Shown in pieces: positions 52,155 to 61,225 of a DNA stretch of 64,000 nt. The first letter of the stretch is position 1, and the number at the start of each line of letters is the position of its first letter. Below the pieces are notes generated by a model, which was not told the DNA's origin, searched no databases, and worked only from the letters and a program-made list of their open reading frames with translations. Made by a program: the position numbers and the translations under genes. This DNA is from CAZOVK01 sp964583165 (GTDB lineage: Bacteria > Bacillota > Clostridia > Lachnospirales > WRAX01). Location of the stretch: contig CAZOVK010000002.1 of assembly GCA_964583165.1 (NCBI GenBank), forward strand, positions 26,408 through 90,407, in the 5' to 3' direction.

Positions 52155-54302
52155 TTAGCGCGAGGGGCGATATTCGTCGAACGTGTCGAGAACGGTTTTG
52201 TATATGGCTTGGGCGGCTCTCAGTTGATAATCGGGGGTTACGAGTTTTGCAGTTTCAGCGGCGTTCGACATAAAGCCTATTTCACAGAGTATCGCGGGAA
52301 TCTTTGTGTATGAGAACACAACGAGTTGCGATTTTTTTGCGCCACGGTCGAACGAACCCAGCGAGTCCGTCAGGTTTTTGACGGCGATTTCTGCCATACG
52401 CAATGACGTAAAGCCCAATTCGGTATCATTCGAGTGGGGTAGGTAGAGAACCTCCGTGCCGACTGTGTTCGGGTTATCGAACCAGTTATTATGTATCGAG
52501 ATAAACACATCCGCGACGGCGTTTGCGAACAAGGCGCGGTCTTTGTTATCCACATAGCTGTCGTCATTGCGCGTCAGATAGACCTTGATGTTCGGGTTGT
52601 GGCTGATTAACTCAGCCGCTTTAAGCCCATATTGGAGGTTCAAGTCCTTTTCGCGTAGGTTTCCAGCGCTGGTGCCGGGTGCGGAGCCACCATGACCTGG
52701 GTCGATGACCACAACGTATGGGTACTTATCCTTAGCCCTCATTGCTCGTATGTAGTAATGTGTCGCGTCCTCTGTTATCTCGAAAATCATGGTTTTGAGC
52801 GTGTTAATCTTAATAGTCGTGCGCCCGGCGTTGTTGATAATCTCGGCCGAACTCAACGTGTCGTCTTTGATGTAGAACTCGCCGTAACCGATAGCGGCTG
52901 TCAAATCCACGGGGAAGTCCAGATAATACGCATCTTTCAAGTAATCATCGCGGTGTGTCACGGCGTTTATATCGAAGAAAACACCGGCCGCCTTGGGTAA
53001 GATAATCGTCTTTTTTGAATCATCATAGCTGATATTCTGGTGAGTGGCGGCGTTCAGTGTAATCGCCGCACGGTTTCCCGTGCGCGTCACATTGTATGTA
53101 ATCTGACTGTTTAAGTCAATCACAATGCGCCCCGTTGACACATCAAACTGTGATGTGCGGATTGATTTAACATACATGCCGGGTTGGTAAACCTCTGACG
53201 GCGTATTCATTGTCGCAAGCGGCAGGTCAATCACAAGCCTGTCAGGCTTTGTCAGCACAAACACATTGAGCAGGGGCAGAACATCCGCATCAATGAAAAT
53301 CGTGTCGGCAAAACCGTTTGTCGTACAACTTACGTTTTGGATGTTACTCTTCTCAAAACTCACCAAAATATTTTGCCTGTCAGCTGACAATACTATGCTA
53401 TAGCTCACGGGCGCTGTCAAGTCGAACACAACACGCGTTATCATCTGTGGCGACGTTTCAAACTGACCGATTCGCGCGCCGCTCATATAGGTATTGTTCA
53501 CTGTCAAAGACTTTGCCGACGCGCTCAGTTTGGCGTTGTTTATATCAATAATAAGGCGATTATCGAGCAGCAGTGTCTTTGTAACAGAAGAAATCGGCGA
53601 GCTTGCGGTTATGATGAAGTCGAAGCCGTTTTGGGTTATGCCTGTTATTTCGGTTTGGGCGTTGTTTTCCGTCGTAATAACGGATGACGAAACGTCCTTG
53701 GCGAGTTGGTCGGGGTTTATGTTGCCCGGTTTTACGGGGTCAGAGATACCAGGCTCATCAGTATAACCCGGGTTTGGCGTTGTAGGCGTTGTGGGTATTT
53801 CAGGGTTTATGGGTGATTTATTACTATTGATAATAACTGTATAATTCACAGCGTCCCAATCCACACTAAAACCAAATGCAAGTGACGCGAAGCGCACGGG
53901 TATCATCGTCCGCTCATTCACAACGCGTGGCGTAACGGGTATGTCAATAAGAGCGCCGTTCGCGTTAATCGTCGTTGAACCGAGCGTTAGCACGACAAGC
54001 TGACCGTCCAGCCCGATAAACACCTGTTGTGTGTCCTGCCGCCAATCAACAGTAGCGCCAAAGAATTCAAATACATCACGCGCTGAAACATATGTATAAT
54101 CATCAAGCGCAACGGGAAACATGGATTTACACTCGACAGTCTGGCCATCTAACTTCATTGTTATCGAGCGCGCACTGTAGCGCACGGTCTTTCCATCTAT
54201 GATAAGCGTTTCGTCAACAGTAGCGGCCGAAACGATAACGCACGAGAAAAGCATTACAAGAAAAACCGACAAAGCTGTTGCTAAAACAGTGTTAACAAAC
54301 AT
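52155..54302 (-). CDS. N-acetylmuramoyl-L-alanine amidase with CuAO-like and AMIN domains
   Basis: About 715 residues. A signal peptide is followed by a copper-amine-oxidase-like domain (about 30-165), a Pro/Thr linker, AMIN domains (about 215-480) that target cell-wall septa, and an amidase_3 catalytic domain (about 495-712) with Zn ligands in VVIDPGHGG, LREKDLN and SIHNN and catalytic Glu in CEIGF. It cleaves peptide stems from glycan strands. Starts: the ATG at 54302 (after AAGGGA) opens the signal peptide. An in-frame ATG at 54461 has a good AAAGGGG site and would add 53 residues encoded by a hairpin-rich repeat. The frame continuing to 54629 begins before the promoter and is rejected. 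Confidence 0.9.
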   Translation of the reverse strand: MFVNTVLATALSVFLVMLFSCVIVSAATVDETLIIDGKTVRYSARSITMKLDGQTVECKSMFPVALDDYTYVSARDVFEFFGATVDWRQDTQQVFIGLDGQLVVLTLGSTTINANGALIDIPVTPRVVNERTMIPVRFASLAFGFSVDWDAVNYTVIINSNKSPINPEIPTTPTTPNPGYTDEPGISDPVKPGNINPDQLAKDVSSSVITTENNAQTEITGITQNGFDFIITASSPISSVTKTLLLDNRLIIDINNAKLSASAKSLTVNNTYMSGARIGQFETSPQMITRVVFDLTAPVSYSIVLSADRQNILVSFEKSNIQNVSCTTNGFADTIFIDADVLPLLNVFVLTKPDRLVIDLPLATMNTPSEVYQPGMYVKSIRTSQFDVSTGRIVIDLNSQITYNVTRTGNRAAITLNAATHQNISYDDSKKTIILPKAAGVFFDINAVTHRDDYLKDAYYLDFPVDLTAAIGYGEFYIKDDTLSSAEIINNAGRTTIKINTLKTMIFEITEDATHYYIRAMRAKDKYPYVVVIDPGHGGSAPGTSAGNLREKDLNLQYGLKAAELISHNPNIKVYLTRNDDSYVDNKDRALFANAVADVFISIHNNWFDNPNTVGTEVLYLPHSNDTELGFTSLRMAEIAVKNLTDSLGSFDRGAKKSQLVVFSYTKIPAILCEIGFMSNAAETAKLVTPDYQLRAAQAIYKTVLDTFDEYRPSR

Positions 54303-54341
54303 TGGCAATCCCTTGCGTGTTGCCGTCGTTCCTCCCTTGCG

Positions 54342-54433
54342 CTCCGCATTTGCGGAGTGGCGCGTTGCGCCAGTTTCGCAAAGCGAAACCGCAGGCGTGG
54401 GGTGGCAACAAAAAAGTGCAACTTTTTGTTGCC
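54342..54433. repeat. Cluster of abutting palindromes in the amidase leader
   Basis: Three perfect palindromes follow with no base between them: CTCCGCATTTGCGGAG (54342-54357), TGGCGCGTTGCGCCA (54358-54372) and GTTTCGCAAAGCGAAAC (54373-54389). After 14 nt comes a 13-bp stem with one bulged A, beginning GGCAACAAAAA (54404-54433). The base composition differs from the flanks, suggesting an inserted REP/MITE-like element. Confidence 0.8.
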
Positions 54434-54492
54434 GGGGTAATACATATTTTACTACGGTCATAAAACGCCCCTTTTTACACATCAATTCAATC

Positions 54493-54521
54493 ATTATAAC
54501 AAATTCCGACGGCTTTGTACA
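54493..54521 (-). promoter_or_regulatory. Promoter of the amidase gene
   Basis: On the minus strand TGTACA (54521-54516), a 17-bp spacer and TATAAT (54498-54493). Transcription from about 54486 would carry the whole hairpin cluster in the message. Confidence 0.65.
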
Positions 54522-54551
54522 GACATAAAGCGCTAATTTGGAGGTGAAAAC

Positions 54552-54683
54552 TTGGATATAAACTGCACAAACAAATGCGCTCATCAGCGTGACGGCAAAT
54601 GTATGCTTCAAAACTTGGATATGAATCAAGTGTATGGTGAGCTTGCGGGTGAGGATTGTGGCTGTCCGTATTTCGCCGAATAA
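54552..54683 (+). CDS. 43-residue Cys-rich protein
   Basis: TTG start 5 nt after a perfect GGAGGTG, reading MDINCTNKCAHQRDGKCML, then QNLDMNQVYGELAGEDCGCPYFAE, stop. Cysteines in CxxxC...C and CxCPYF positions resemble small clostridial Cys-rich proteins of unknown role, often expected to bind metal. A strong terminator follows 14 nt later. It lies antisense to the rejected upstream extension of the amidase frame, which supports the shorter amidase. Confidence 0.78.
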   Translation: MDINCTNKCAHQRDGKCMLQNLDMNQVYGELAGEDCGCPYFAE

Positions 54684-54697
54684 CTCAGAAGCGGATA

Positions 54698-54732
54698 AAA
54701 AAGAGCGCAGACGTGGGTCTTGCGCTCTTTTT
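54698..54732. terminator. Bidirectional terminator
   Basis: A perfect 12-bp stem AAAAAGAGCGCA / TGCGCTCTTTTT around 11 nt. T tracts occur in both directions, serving the Cys-rich gene and the end of the yhf-type operon. Confidence 0.88.
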
Positions 54733-54740
54733 GTCGATGG

Positions 54741-55286
54741 TCAATTGAGATGAAAAATGGTTTTGACATCTCTTGCCAGTGTTTTAGATAGTGCATTTAT
54801 GAATAAATCTTCAATTGCAGAAATGCTTCCGACAGTGCAAACTACTATAGCTGTCACAGCTTCGCCGAAAATCGGGTGCAGTAAGAGCGAACAGAATAGA
54901 GCCATGCCTGTTGCCTTGTTGGTGTATGTGTGGAGGAAGGGCAGTTGACGGAACCGCACAAAGCCAATAGCCAATGAAGCAATTCGAATCATAAAAATCG
55001 TAGCTATCCAGCAGAGCTCCCAAAAGGGTAGTTGCAGAACTGGCATATAAATAAGTAGCATAATACCAATAAAGACAAAATCGGCAATGCTATCGAGCAT
55101 CTGACCTAGTTTGCTTGTAAGACTAAATTTACGCGCCACATAACCATCAACAATGTCACTTAAGCCACAATATACAACGATTATAAAGAAAAGTTTTGAA
55201 AACGGTTCTACAAGCAGTATAAACGCCGTTGCCAATAATCGAGTTGCTGTTATACAGTTCGGGATATTGCGTATCATTTTTGCCAT
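54741..55286 (-). CDS. CDP-alcohol phosphatidyltransferase family protein
   Basis: About 181 residues with six membrane helices. The family motif D-x2-D-G-x2-A-R-x8-G-x3-D-x3-D is complete in SDIVDGYVARKF, then SKLGQMLDSIAD. Such enzymes join a CDP-diacylglycerol and an alcohol, as in phosphatidylglycerophosphate or cardiolipin synthesis; the acceptor here is unknown. The start at MAKMIRNIPN lies 7 nt after the malic enzyme stop; the longer frame overlaps that gene without a ribosome site. It is the last gene of the minus-strand run. Confidence 0.87.
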   Translation of the reverse strand: MAKMIRNIPNCITATRLLATAFILLVEPFSKLFFIIVVYCGLSDIVDGYVARKFSLTSKLGQMLDSIADFVFIGIMLLIYMPVLQLPFWELCWIATIFMIRIASLAIGFVRFRQLPFLHTYTNKATGMALFCSLLLHPIFGEAVTAIVVCTVGSISAIEDLFINALSKTLARDVKTIFHLN

Positions 55287-55293
55287 GCGAACC

Positions 55294-56442
55294 CTAGTTT
55301 GCAGCGGCTTTTTTGACAGCCTCCGCAATAGCAGAAGCCACGCGCTTATCAAACGGCGAGGGGATAATATAGTCGGCGTTTAATTCGTCATCTGTGATTA
55401 ACTCCGCGAGAGCGTGAGCGGCCGCGATTTTCATACCTTCCGTAATATCTTTCGCGCGCGCATCCAGTGTGCCCCTAAATATCCCCGGGAATACAAGCAC
55501 ATTGTTAATCTGATTTGGGAAGTCACTGCGCCCTGTGGCAACAACAGCCGCTCCGCCCGCCCGCGCGTCGTCCGGGAAAATCTCCGGCGTAGGATTCGCG
55601 CAAGCAAAGACAATCGCATCATGGTTCATGGTTTTGACCATCTCTGTATTGAGCGCGTTAGGACCCGATACGCCGATAAACACGTCAGCGCCAATAAGCG
55701 CATCAGCGAGATTGCCCGATTTATCGGCCATGTTCGTTTCTTTGGCAATGGCGGTTTGAGCATCGTTTACAGCGTTCGTGCTATTCACTATACCCGCGCG
55801 GTCACATATCAATATGTTATTGAAACCCATGTTAAGCAACATCTTACAAATCGCAATCCCCGCCGCACCAGCGCCGTTAATGACAATCTTCACATCAGCG
55901 CTCCGCTTAGTCACACGCAACGCATTAAGCAACGCCGCCGCGACAACAACAGCGGTGCCATGCTGGTCATCATGAAAAATCGGAATGTCGCAAACCTCTT
56001 TTAGCCGCCGCTCTATCTCAAAACAGCGCGGCGCGGCAATATCTTCAAGGTTAATTCCGCCGAAACTCCCCGCGAGCAGTTCAACCGTTCGCACAATCTC
56101 GTCCGTGTCCTTGCTGCGTATACACAACGGAATCGCGTCAACATCAGCAAACTCCTTAAACAAACAGCATTTCCCCTCCATAACGGGCATACCCGCCTCA
56201 GGTCCGATGTCGCCCAAGCCCAAAACAGCCGTGCCGTCTGTGATTACAGCTACGGTATTCCAACGGCGCGTATAAATATAACTGTTCTCTATGTCTTTTT
56301 GAATCTCCAGACATGGCGCGGCGACGCCGGGCGTATACGCGAGTGAGAGTTCCTCTGTGTTTGAAACAGGCGCACGGCTCGTCAGTTCCAGCTTCCCGCG
56401 CCATTCGCGGTGTTTTTGAAGCGCAGCTACTCTATAATCCAT
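55294..56442 (-). CDS. Malic enzyme (NAD(P)-dependent, decarboxylating)
   Basis: A chain of 382 residues of the short bacterial type. Catalytic Tyr lies in AYTPGVAAPC (about 31-40), Lys in EGKCCLFKEFADVD, and metal ligands in HDDQHGTAVV. The Rossmann dinucleotide loop reads INGAGAAGIAICKML. It converts malate to pyruvate and CO2. It starts 14 nt after the phosphopentomutase-like gene and is probably in the same transcript, which the E. coli yhf cluster does not include. Confidence 0.93.
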   Translation of the reverse strand: MDYRVAALQKHREWRGKLELTSRAPVSNTEELSLAYTPGVAAPCLEIQKDIENSYIYTRRWNTVAVITDGTAVLGLGDIGPEAGMPVMEGKCCLFKEFADVDAIPLCIRSKDTDEIVRTVELLAGSFGGINLEDIAAPRCFEIERRLKEVCDIPIFHDDQHGTAVVVAAALLNALRVTKRSADVKIVINGAGAAGIAICKMLLNMGFNNILICDRAGIVNSTNAVNDAQTAIAKETNMADKSGNLADALIGADVFIGVSGPNALNTEMVKTMNHDAIVFACANPTPEIFPDDARAGGAAVVATGRSDFPNQINNVLVFPGIFRGTLDARAKDITEGMKIAAAHALAELITDDELNADYIIPSPFDKRVASAIAEAVKKAAAN

Positions 56443-56456
56443 ATCGCACCCCCCAA

Positions 56457-57677
56457 TTAGTGCTTAACTATCAAATCTAACATACTGGTACCGTTTTCGG
56501 GCAGTTTGAGTCCGAAAAACTCAGCCGCCGTAGCACCCGCGTCTGAGAGCGTCGCACGGGTTTCAAGCGAAACCCCTGTTTTGACTGCCCCCGCGAACAA
56601 CAACGGCACACATTCGCGCGTGTGCTTGCTGTGCCCGATAAGAGGGTCATTACCGTGGTCGGCCATTACCAGTAGTATATCATCATCAGTCAGACGTTCA
56701 ACAATCTGGGAGATGTAATTATCAGCGATAATCAGTCTGTCGGCGTATGCTTCGGGGTTCATTCGGTGACCGCAAAGGTCAGTTTCTTGAATATTTGTGC
56801 AAATAAAGCCCGTATCCATCCGATTCATATGTTCAAGCGTAAATTCCAACGCCGCCGCCGTGTCAACAACAGAAATACTCGTGCCATGCGGGTTCTGAAC
56901 AATATCAGCGACTTTACCAATCAAAACAACGGGTATGCCAGCCTCACCCAAGATACTCGGCAACTGCACTTTAGGGTTCACGCCATAGCCGAGATGAACA
57001 CATTCATACCCGTGGTTATAAACCCCGCTCTTTGGTGCATTAACACCGTAGTAACTTTCGCCATCCAGCTCCTTAAACTCACGCGCCGCGAAAATGTCGT
57101 CCATACTCACGCCCAAACCGCCAAAAGCAATGACACGCGAAACCTTCGCTACAGACCGCACAATATGAGCAATATCAATGACGCGCTCAAACGGGATTAA
57201 ATCCAGCGCGGCCTCAACATTATAAGCCTGACCAAAGTCGGCTTCGATATTATCGCCAACAGTTACGCAATCATCAACCACTAAAAGTGCGGCTCCCCCT
57301 ACCGAATCAATGGCGACATTGTGACCGTTTTCTTCGAGTTTCGCCTTGACTTCGTTCAAAACATAATGAAACGCGCGTTTTACTGGCAAAAACGGCTTTG
57401 TGCCCATAATCTCTTGATGCCCAAAAAACGTGTCAGCGCCATAATGCGTGAGTTTCGCGCGGCCCGTCGTGGCGGTCGGGTTAGCCCTATCCGCAAAACT
57501 CGGCAACAAGTTAAAAAGCCCAAGCCTTTCCAGCGCGGGCAAATCAACACCTGTATGTTCAATAATATGAAGCGCGGTATTTGCGCCGTTATCCTCAGGG
57601 CGAACCTCGGGCACGTCGTCCATTGCGCCAATACCGAAGCCGTCAAGCACTATTATAATAAAGCGTTTCTTTCTCAT
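56457..57677 (-). CDS. yhfW: Phosphopentomutase-like protein YhfW
   Basis: A chain of 406 residues of the alkaline phosphatase/phosphopentomutase superfamily. Metal ligands occur in VLDGFGIGAM (Asp12) and in MADHGNDPLIGHSKHTRE (about 338-355); the presumed catalytic Thr lies in the ATTGRAK segment (about 80). DeoB-type enzymes interconvert pentose 1- and 5-phosphates. The position after yhfX identifies it as the YhfW branch rather than a nucleoside-salvage deoB, since no deoC or nucleoside phosphorylase is near. It overlaps yhfX by 4 nt. Confidence 0.87.
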   Translation of the reverse strand: MRKKRFIIIVLDGFGIGAMDDVPEVRPEDNGANTALHIIEHTGVDLPALERLGLFNLLPSFADRANPTATTGRAKLTHYGADTFFGHQEIMGTKPFLPVKRAFHYVLNEVKAKLEENGHNVAIDSVGGAALLVVDDCVTVGDNIEADFGQAYNVEAALDLIPFERVIDIAHIVRSVAKVSRVIAFGGLGVSMDDIFAAREFKELDGESYYGVNAPKSGVYNHGYECVHLGYGVNPKVQLPSILGEAGIPVVLIGKVADIVQNPHGTSISVVDTAAALEFTLEHMNRMDTGFICTNIQETDLCGHRMNPEAYADRLIIADNYISQIVERLTDDDILLVMADHGNDPLIGHSKHTRECVPLLFAGAVKTGVSLETRATLSDAGATAAEFFGLKLPENGTSMLDLIVKH

Positions 57678-58828
57678 AATCTCTGTCCTTGTGCGTTAAA
57701 TACGCCTAAAATCTCCGTTTTGCCGCTGTTTACGCCCGAAAGCAATACCACTCGGCTACGTGTCGTAAAAATCTGTGTCCGAAACGCCGCGACAACCGTT
57801 TCTGAAATCGTAGCGCGTTCAGACAGGCGGAAGTAGTAGTCTATACTCTCCATTGAAGGCGCAGAAATCTCGACCTTTCGCGCACTAATCACGTTCTCGC
57901 CAACCAACGCGTTTTTTATCTCCGACCGCCTATAATGCCCGCCTCCATAACAATACGCATGACTGTTTTGGTTGTGTGAAACCTCTGAAACATAGACAAG
58001 CGCGGGGATTTCGTCACACTCGTGATAAGCGTTGAAAGGCGTTGTACCCGTGAGCGCGTGACCCGGTTCAACATGCGTTGCGCCCAATGAAGCCGCGAGT
58101 TTTAGGCTGTTCAGCGCGTTCGCCGACGGCATGTTGACTTCGTTTATGTCAAAACCCATCTCGGTAAGCATATCTCGTGCCTTTATCACAAGCGCGGCAT
58201 TCGGCGTTGCGACTGTTTCGCCACGTTCTTTATCATATATGAACGCGGGAAATGCCGTAACGCCTTCAAGCCGAACGCCATCAAGCTTTTGAACCTCTTC
58301 CCCGAAACCTTCAAGCTCACAAAGCTTAACCCCGCCATGTTGCCCTTCATAAATCAGCGAATCATCATCCCACACGCGAACCATTATACTTTGTGTCTTG
58401 CCCAAATCCCGCGCAATTTCGGCAATCTCGCGCGCCTTTTCGATAGAATAAACAGTCACACGTGAAACGCCGTATTTGATAACCTGTGTGAACAATCCGC
58501 GTGGCACCTGCACCAGATGACCAACATGCGCCAGTTTTACGCCCGCATTCATCATAGCGAGTGCGTCATTAAAATCAACAGCCACAATACCCGCAAACCC
58601 CAGCTTCACAAGCTCCGCCGCTATCAGTGGATTGCGCCCGATTTGTTTGGTCATGGCGTAAAGCGAAAGCCCTTGTACGTCCGCCGCCCGCTTTATCGCC
58701 GCGGCATTATCCAAAATCGCGTCAAAATCCAACACATACGAATCGGGCAGAATGCGCCCCCTCCTGTGCAGGTCAAACGCGGCTTCAATCAAACGGGGGT
58801 TCCGCCGTATCGTGCAATCCAAAAACAT
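57674..58828 (-). CDS. yhfX: Alanine racemase-like PLP enzyme YhfX
   Basis: A chain of 384 residues, fold-type III (alanine racemase barrel). PLP-binding Lys61 lies in SLYAMTKQIGRNP. The barrel continues to about 250 and a C-terminal beta domain follows. The chemistry is likely racemisation or decarboxylation of an amino acid or a related aldol reaction, but no substrate is established to my knowledge. Located between yhfS and yhfW, 5 nt after yhfS. Confidence 0.87.
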   Translation of the reverse strand: MFLDCTIRRNPRLIEAAFDLHRRGRILPDSYVLDFDAILDNAAAIKRAADVQGLSLYAMTKQIGRNPLIAAELVKLGFAGIVAVDFNDALAMMNAGVKLAHVGHLVQVPRGLFTQVIKYGVSRVTVYSIEKAREIAEIARDLGKTQSIMVRVWDDDSLIYEGQHGGVKLCELEGFGEEVQKLDGVRLEGVTAFPAFIYDKERGETVATPNAALVIKARDMLTEMGFDINEVNMPSANALNSLKLAASLGATHVEPGHALTGTTPFNAYHECDEIPALVYVSEVSHNQNSHAYCYGGGHYRRSEIKNALVGENVISARKVEISAPSMESIDYYFRLSERATISETVVAAFRTQIFTTRSRVVLLSGVNSGKTEILGVFNAQGQRL

Positions 58829-58833
58829 TAGGT

Positions 58834-59937
58834 TCAGCTCTCTTTCGTGGCTCTGTTTATGCTTTCTTCTAAAATCCTAAGCACTGTGTCCGCGCCCGCC
58901 CGCATGGGGTTGATGCGAATCATGCGTTTGACAAGCGTGGGGTCACTGGCTATGAACGTGCCCGATACGCGGTAGAACATGGGCGCGATTTCGTATTTCG
59001 ATTCAGCGCCGACAGGGTTTTGCGCCGCGCCGAGTTTGCAGGCGTGTTCAAGCACCTTTTGCGCAATGGGTTCTCCAAATTCAACGAGCAGAACCTTTGA
59101 CTGCGCGTTGGCGAGAAACGCGTTTTTTACACCCCGTATGGCATTATTGTTCAGTTTCTTCACAAGCATTTCATTCTGTTCAGCCTGAATAGCGAGCGCA
59201 ACAGGCGCATAAACCAGCCCACGAAGGACTTCCATAGCTTCAAAGCCTTGAACCTTGCCGCCGCCCGAATAATTCATCTCGCCCGCCGCATTCACGAGCT
59301 CAGCCGTGCCGACAAGCACGCCAACGCCCTCCGGCCCCAACAACTTGAAAGCCGAAAACGCCGACAAGTCAGCGCCGAGTTCAACACCAATTTTGGGAAC
59401 CTTCATAACCGCATAGTTATCGTCCGTTATCACGGGAATATCAGCCGCCGCTTTTATCGCGCGGATAACCTCGCCCATATCATATGAATCGTCGGGCTTT
59501 TGGCGCGTAAACTGTACGAGCGCACCCTTAATATCTGGGTTTTCGGATATTATTTTTCGTATTTCTTCTATATTATTGTAGTCTGCGCGAATGCACTCCA
59601 GCCCCATGGCCTGAACAGTGACTTTTGTCGTCGGGTAAATCGGCGCGTCATGTATGAGAATCTTCTCGCCATGCTTAAACATAGAGAAAAACGCCGCCCT
59701 GAGCGCGCCAGTCCCCGCGCCGCGCGTCAAAGTGCAAGCGGGAACGCCGAAAAACTCAGCCAACACCTTCTCAACCTTCATGGCCGTCTTAGGCCTGTTC
59801 AGCCCCGGAACAACGCCCAAGTCGCCAAGCGTCAGAACCTCTTCGCCGTCAAAGTGGCGCGTGATGATGTCAACAAGCCGAAACTGCATCTGCATGGCTT
59901 CGGCAATGCTTATCGAGGGTAGGGGATATGTTTTCAT
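58834..59937 (-). CDS. yhfS: Fold-type I PLP enzyme YhfS
   Basis: A chain of 367 residues that I recognise as close to E. coli YhfS throughout, e.g. the opening MKTYPLPSISIAEAMQ and GAESKYEIAPMFYRVSGTF. PLP Lys198 lies in FSAFKLLGPEG, the ring-nitrogen Asp in VITDDNYAVMK (172-173), and a substrate-side Arg in VQFTRQKPDDSY. It is annotated elsewhere as aminotransferase- or desulfurase-like without a known reaction. Confidence 0.9.
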   Translation of the reverse strand: MKTYPLPSISIAEAMQMQFRLVDIITRHFDGEEVLTLGDLGVVPGLNRPKTAMKVEKVLAEFFGVPACTLTRGAGTGALRAAFFSMFKHGEKILIHDAPIYPTTKVTVQAMGLECIRADYNNIEEIRKIISENPDIKGALVQFTRQKPDDSYDMGEVIRAIKAAADIPVITDDNYAVMKVPKIGVELGADLSAFSAFKLLGPEGVGVLVGTAELVNAAGEMNYSGGGKVQGFEAMEVLRGLVYAPVALAIQAEQNEMLVKKLNNNAIRGVKNAFLANAQSKVLLVEFGEPIAQKVLEHACKLGAAQNPVGAESKYEIAPMFYRVSGTFIASDPTLVKRMIRINPMRAGADTVLRILEESINRATKES

Positions 59938-59946
59938 AGAATCTCC

Positions 59947-60828
59947 TTATTTAAGCCCAAAAATCGCAACGGGGTTATCTTCCATTATCGTCTTTATTGT
60001 TTCAAAAGCCACTCCGCGCGAAAGCAACAGCGGCACAAAACTATCGAGCAAATACCCGAAACCCATACCGCCAAATGCCGATAACTGGCTCTTGCGTGTT
60101 ATGTCCATACTCATTAGAATCTGTTTCGTGTAGCCCAAATCAACAAGCCGTTTCAAGAAGTCTGCGCGCAGTTCGTCCGGCTGATAGTTCAGCTTTCCAA
60201 TCGTGTCAAAAGCGACATTCGCGCCCATATCAACAAGTTTTCTCATTACATCAAAGTCACCCGCAAGCGCGACATGGCTTACAACCACCTGTTCGGGTTT
60301 TACGCCGTTAGCTTTGAGTAGCTCTATCTGTTCAAGACCCATTGTACCCAATGTCGTATGAGTCAAAATCGGCACGCCCATTTCAGCGTGAGCCTTCGCC
60401 GCGGCAATAAAAATCTTTTCTTCGAGCGGCTTAATCTCGTTAAGACTAGTCCCGACCTCGCCAATCACAGACGCTTTTTTTGATGTTCCGTCAATGCCCA
60501 CAGTGATTTCGTCAATCAGAATACTTGCCAGTGCGAAAACGTCCAAATTCTCAACTTCAGAGGGCAAAAACGGCTCCTTATACCAACCAGTCGCGCAAAT
60601 AATCTCAACGCCTGTCGATTCCTCCATGCGTTGAATATACTCAATATTTCTGCCCATACCGCGGTTCGTCACATCAATGATTCGCGTAACGCCCCGCCGC
60701 CTAAGCGCCCGCAACTCATCAGCCGAAACGTCAAAGCAATCAATGCGGCAGTCCTCATTCTTCTTAACGCCCGACAAATCAATCGTAATATGCTCATGCG
60801 GGTAGACCGCTCGGCTCAAACCTTCCAT
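59947..60828 (-). CDS. php: Phosphotriesterase-homology protein Php (YhfV)
   Basis: A chain of 293 residues, TIM barrel of the amidohydrolase superfamily. Metal ligands are H11 and H13 (PHEHITID), Glu124 in IGEVGTS replacing the carbamylated Lys as in E. coli Php, H157 in THTTLG, H185 in SHVALAG and D242 in MSMDITRKS. Relatives in this COG include lactonases acting on phosphorylated sugar lactones, so a lactone or ester of a sugar phosphate is a fair guess. The chain starts unusually close to the first HxH. Confidence 0.9.
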   Translation of the reverse strand: MEGLSRAVYPHEHITIDLSGVKKNEDCRIDCFDVSADELRALRRRGVTRIIDVTNRGMGRNIEYIQRMEESTGVEIICATGWYKEPFLPSEVENLDVFALASILIDEITVGIDGTSKKASVIGEVGTSLNEIKPLEEKIFIAAAKAHAEMGVPILTHTTLGTMGLEQIELLKANGVKPEQVVVSHVALAGDFDVMRKLVDMGANVAFDTIGKLNYQPDELRADFLKRLVDLGYTKQILMSMDITRKSQLSAFGGMGFGYLLDSFVPLLLSRGVAFETIKTIMEDNPVAIFGLK

Positions 60829-60843
60829 ATTATACCTCTTATC

Positions 60844-61215
60844 CTAAGCGTTGCGCAACAAGTTCGCAATGTGAATCAAGATAAACCCGCGCTCATATTC
60901 TGGGAACGCCCCGCTAAAGACGTTTTCAAGCGCGGCTTCGGCTCTTCGTATCTCGTCAATATTAGGTTGCGCTAAAATCTCCGCCAACAGTATTTCGTCA
61001 GCCGCAGCAATCTGTTCGCTCTTGCGCAAACGGCTAAACACCATGGCCATGTGCGTCACGAACATACCGCCGAAGTCCTCAGTCAACTCCAGACCGAAGC
61101 CCTCCTGCAACACGTCAACCATACCACGTATCTTATCAAACTCGTTTTGCTCAATCAGCCCGCTCATCAACAGCAAGTCTATACGCTTATTCAATTCCGC
61201 TTCAATCTTCATCAT
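60844..61215 (-). CDS. yhfY: PRD-domain protein YhfY
   Basis: A protein of 123 residues, all helical, with the PRD features FVTHMAMVFSRLRKSE (about 48-63) and ERGFILIHIANLL near the end. PRD domains usually respond to phosphorylation by the phosphotransferase system in regulators such as BglG, but this one stands alone without DNA- or RNA-binding part. In E. coli the same stand-alone domain occurs as YhfY. It probably adjusts the neighbouring regulator YhfZ. Confidence 0.85.
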   Translation of the reverse strand: MMKIEAELNKRIDLLLMSGLIEQNEFDKIRGMVDVLQEGFGLELTEDFGGMFVTHMAMVFSRLRKSEQIAAADEILLAEILAQPNIDEIRRAEAALENVFSGAFPEYERGFILIHIANLLRNA

Positions 61216-61225
61216 TTACCCCACA

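Noticed and set aside
54303..54629. Amidase frame extended to a start at 54629
   Set aside because: It begins upstream of the amidase promoter, runs antisense to the Cys-rich small gene and would put more than 100 residues before the signal peptide.
55414..56004. 196-codon plus-strand frame over the malic enzyme
   Set aside because: It is antisense to a clear malic enzyme with all catalytic motifs and shows no domain or ribosome site. The frame at 57321-57836 is rejected for the same reason.
56457..57677. Nucleoside-salvage deoB
   Set aside because: The fold is phosphopentomutase, but no deoC, deoD, pupG or cdd lies nearby and the gene overlaps yhfX by 4 nt, so the YhfW assignment is preferred.
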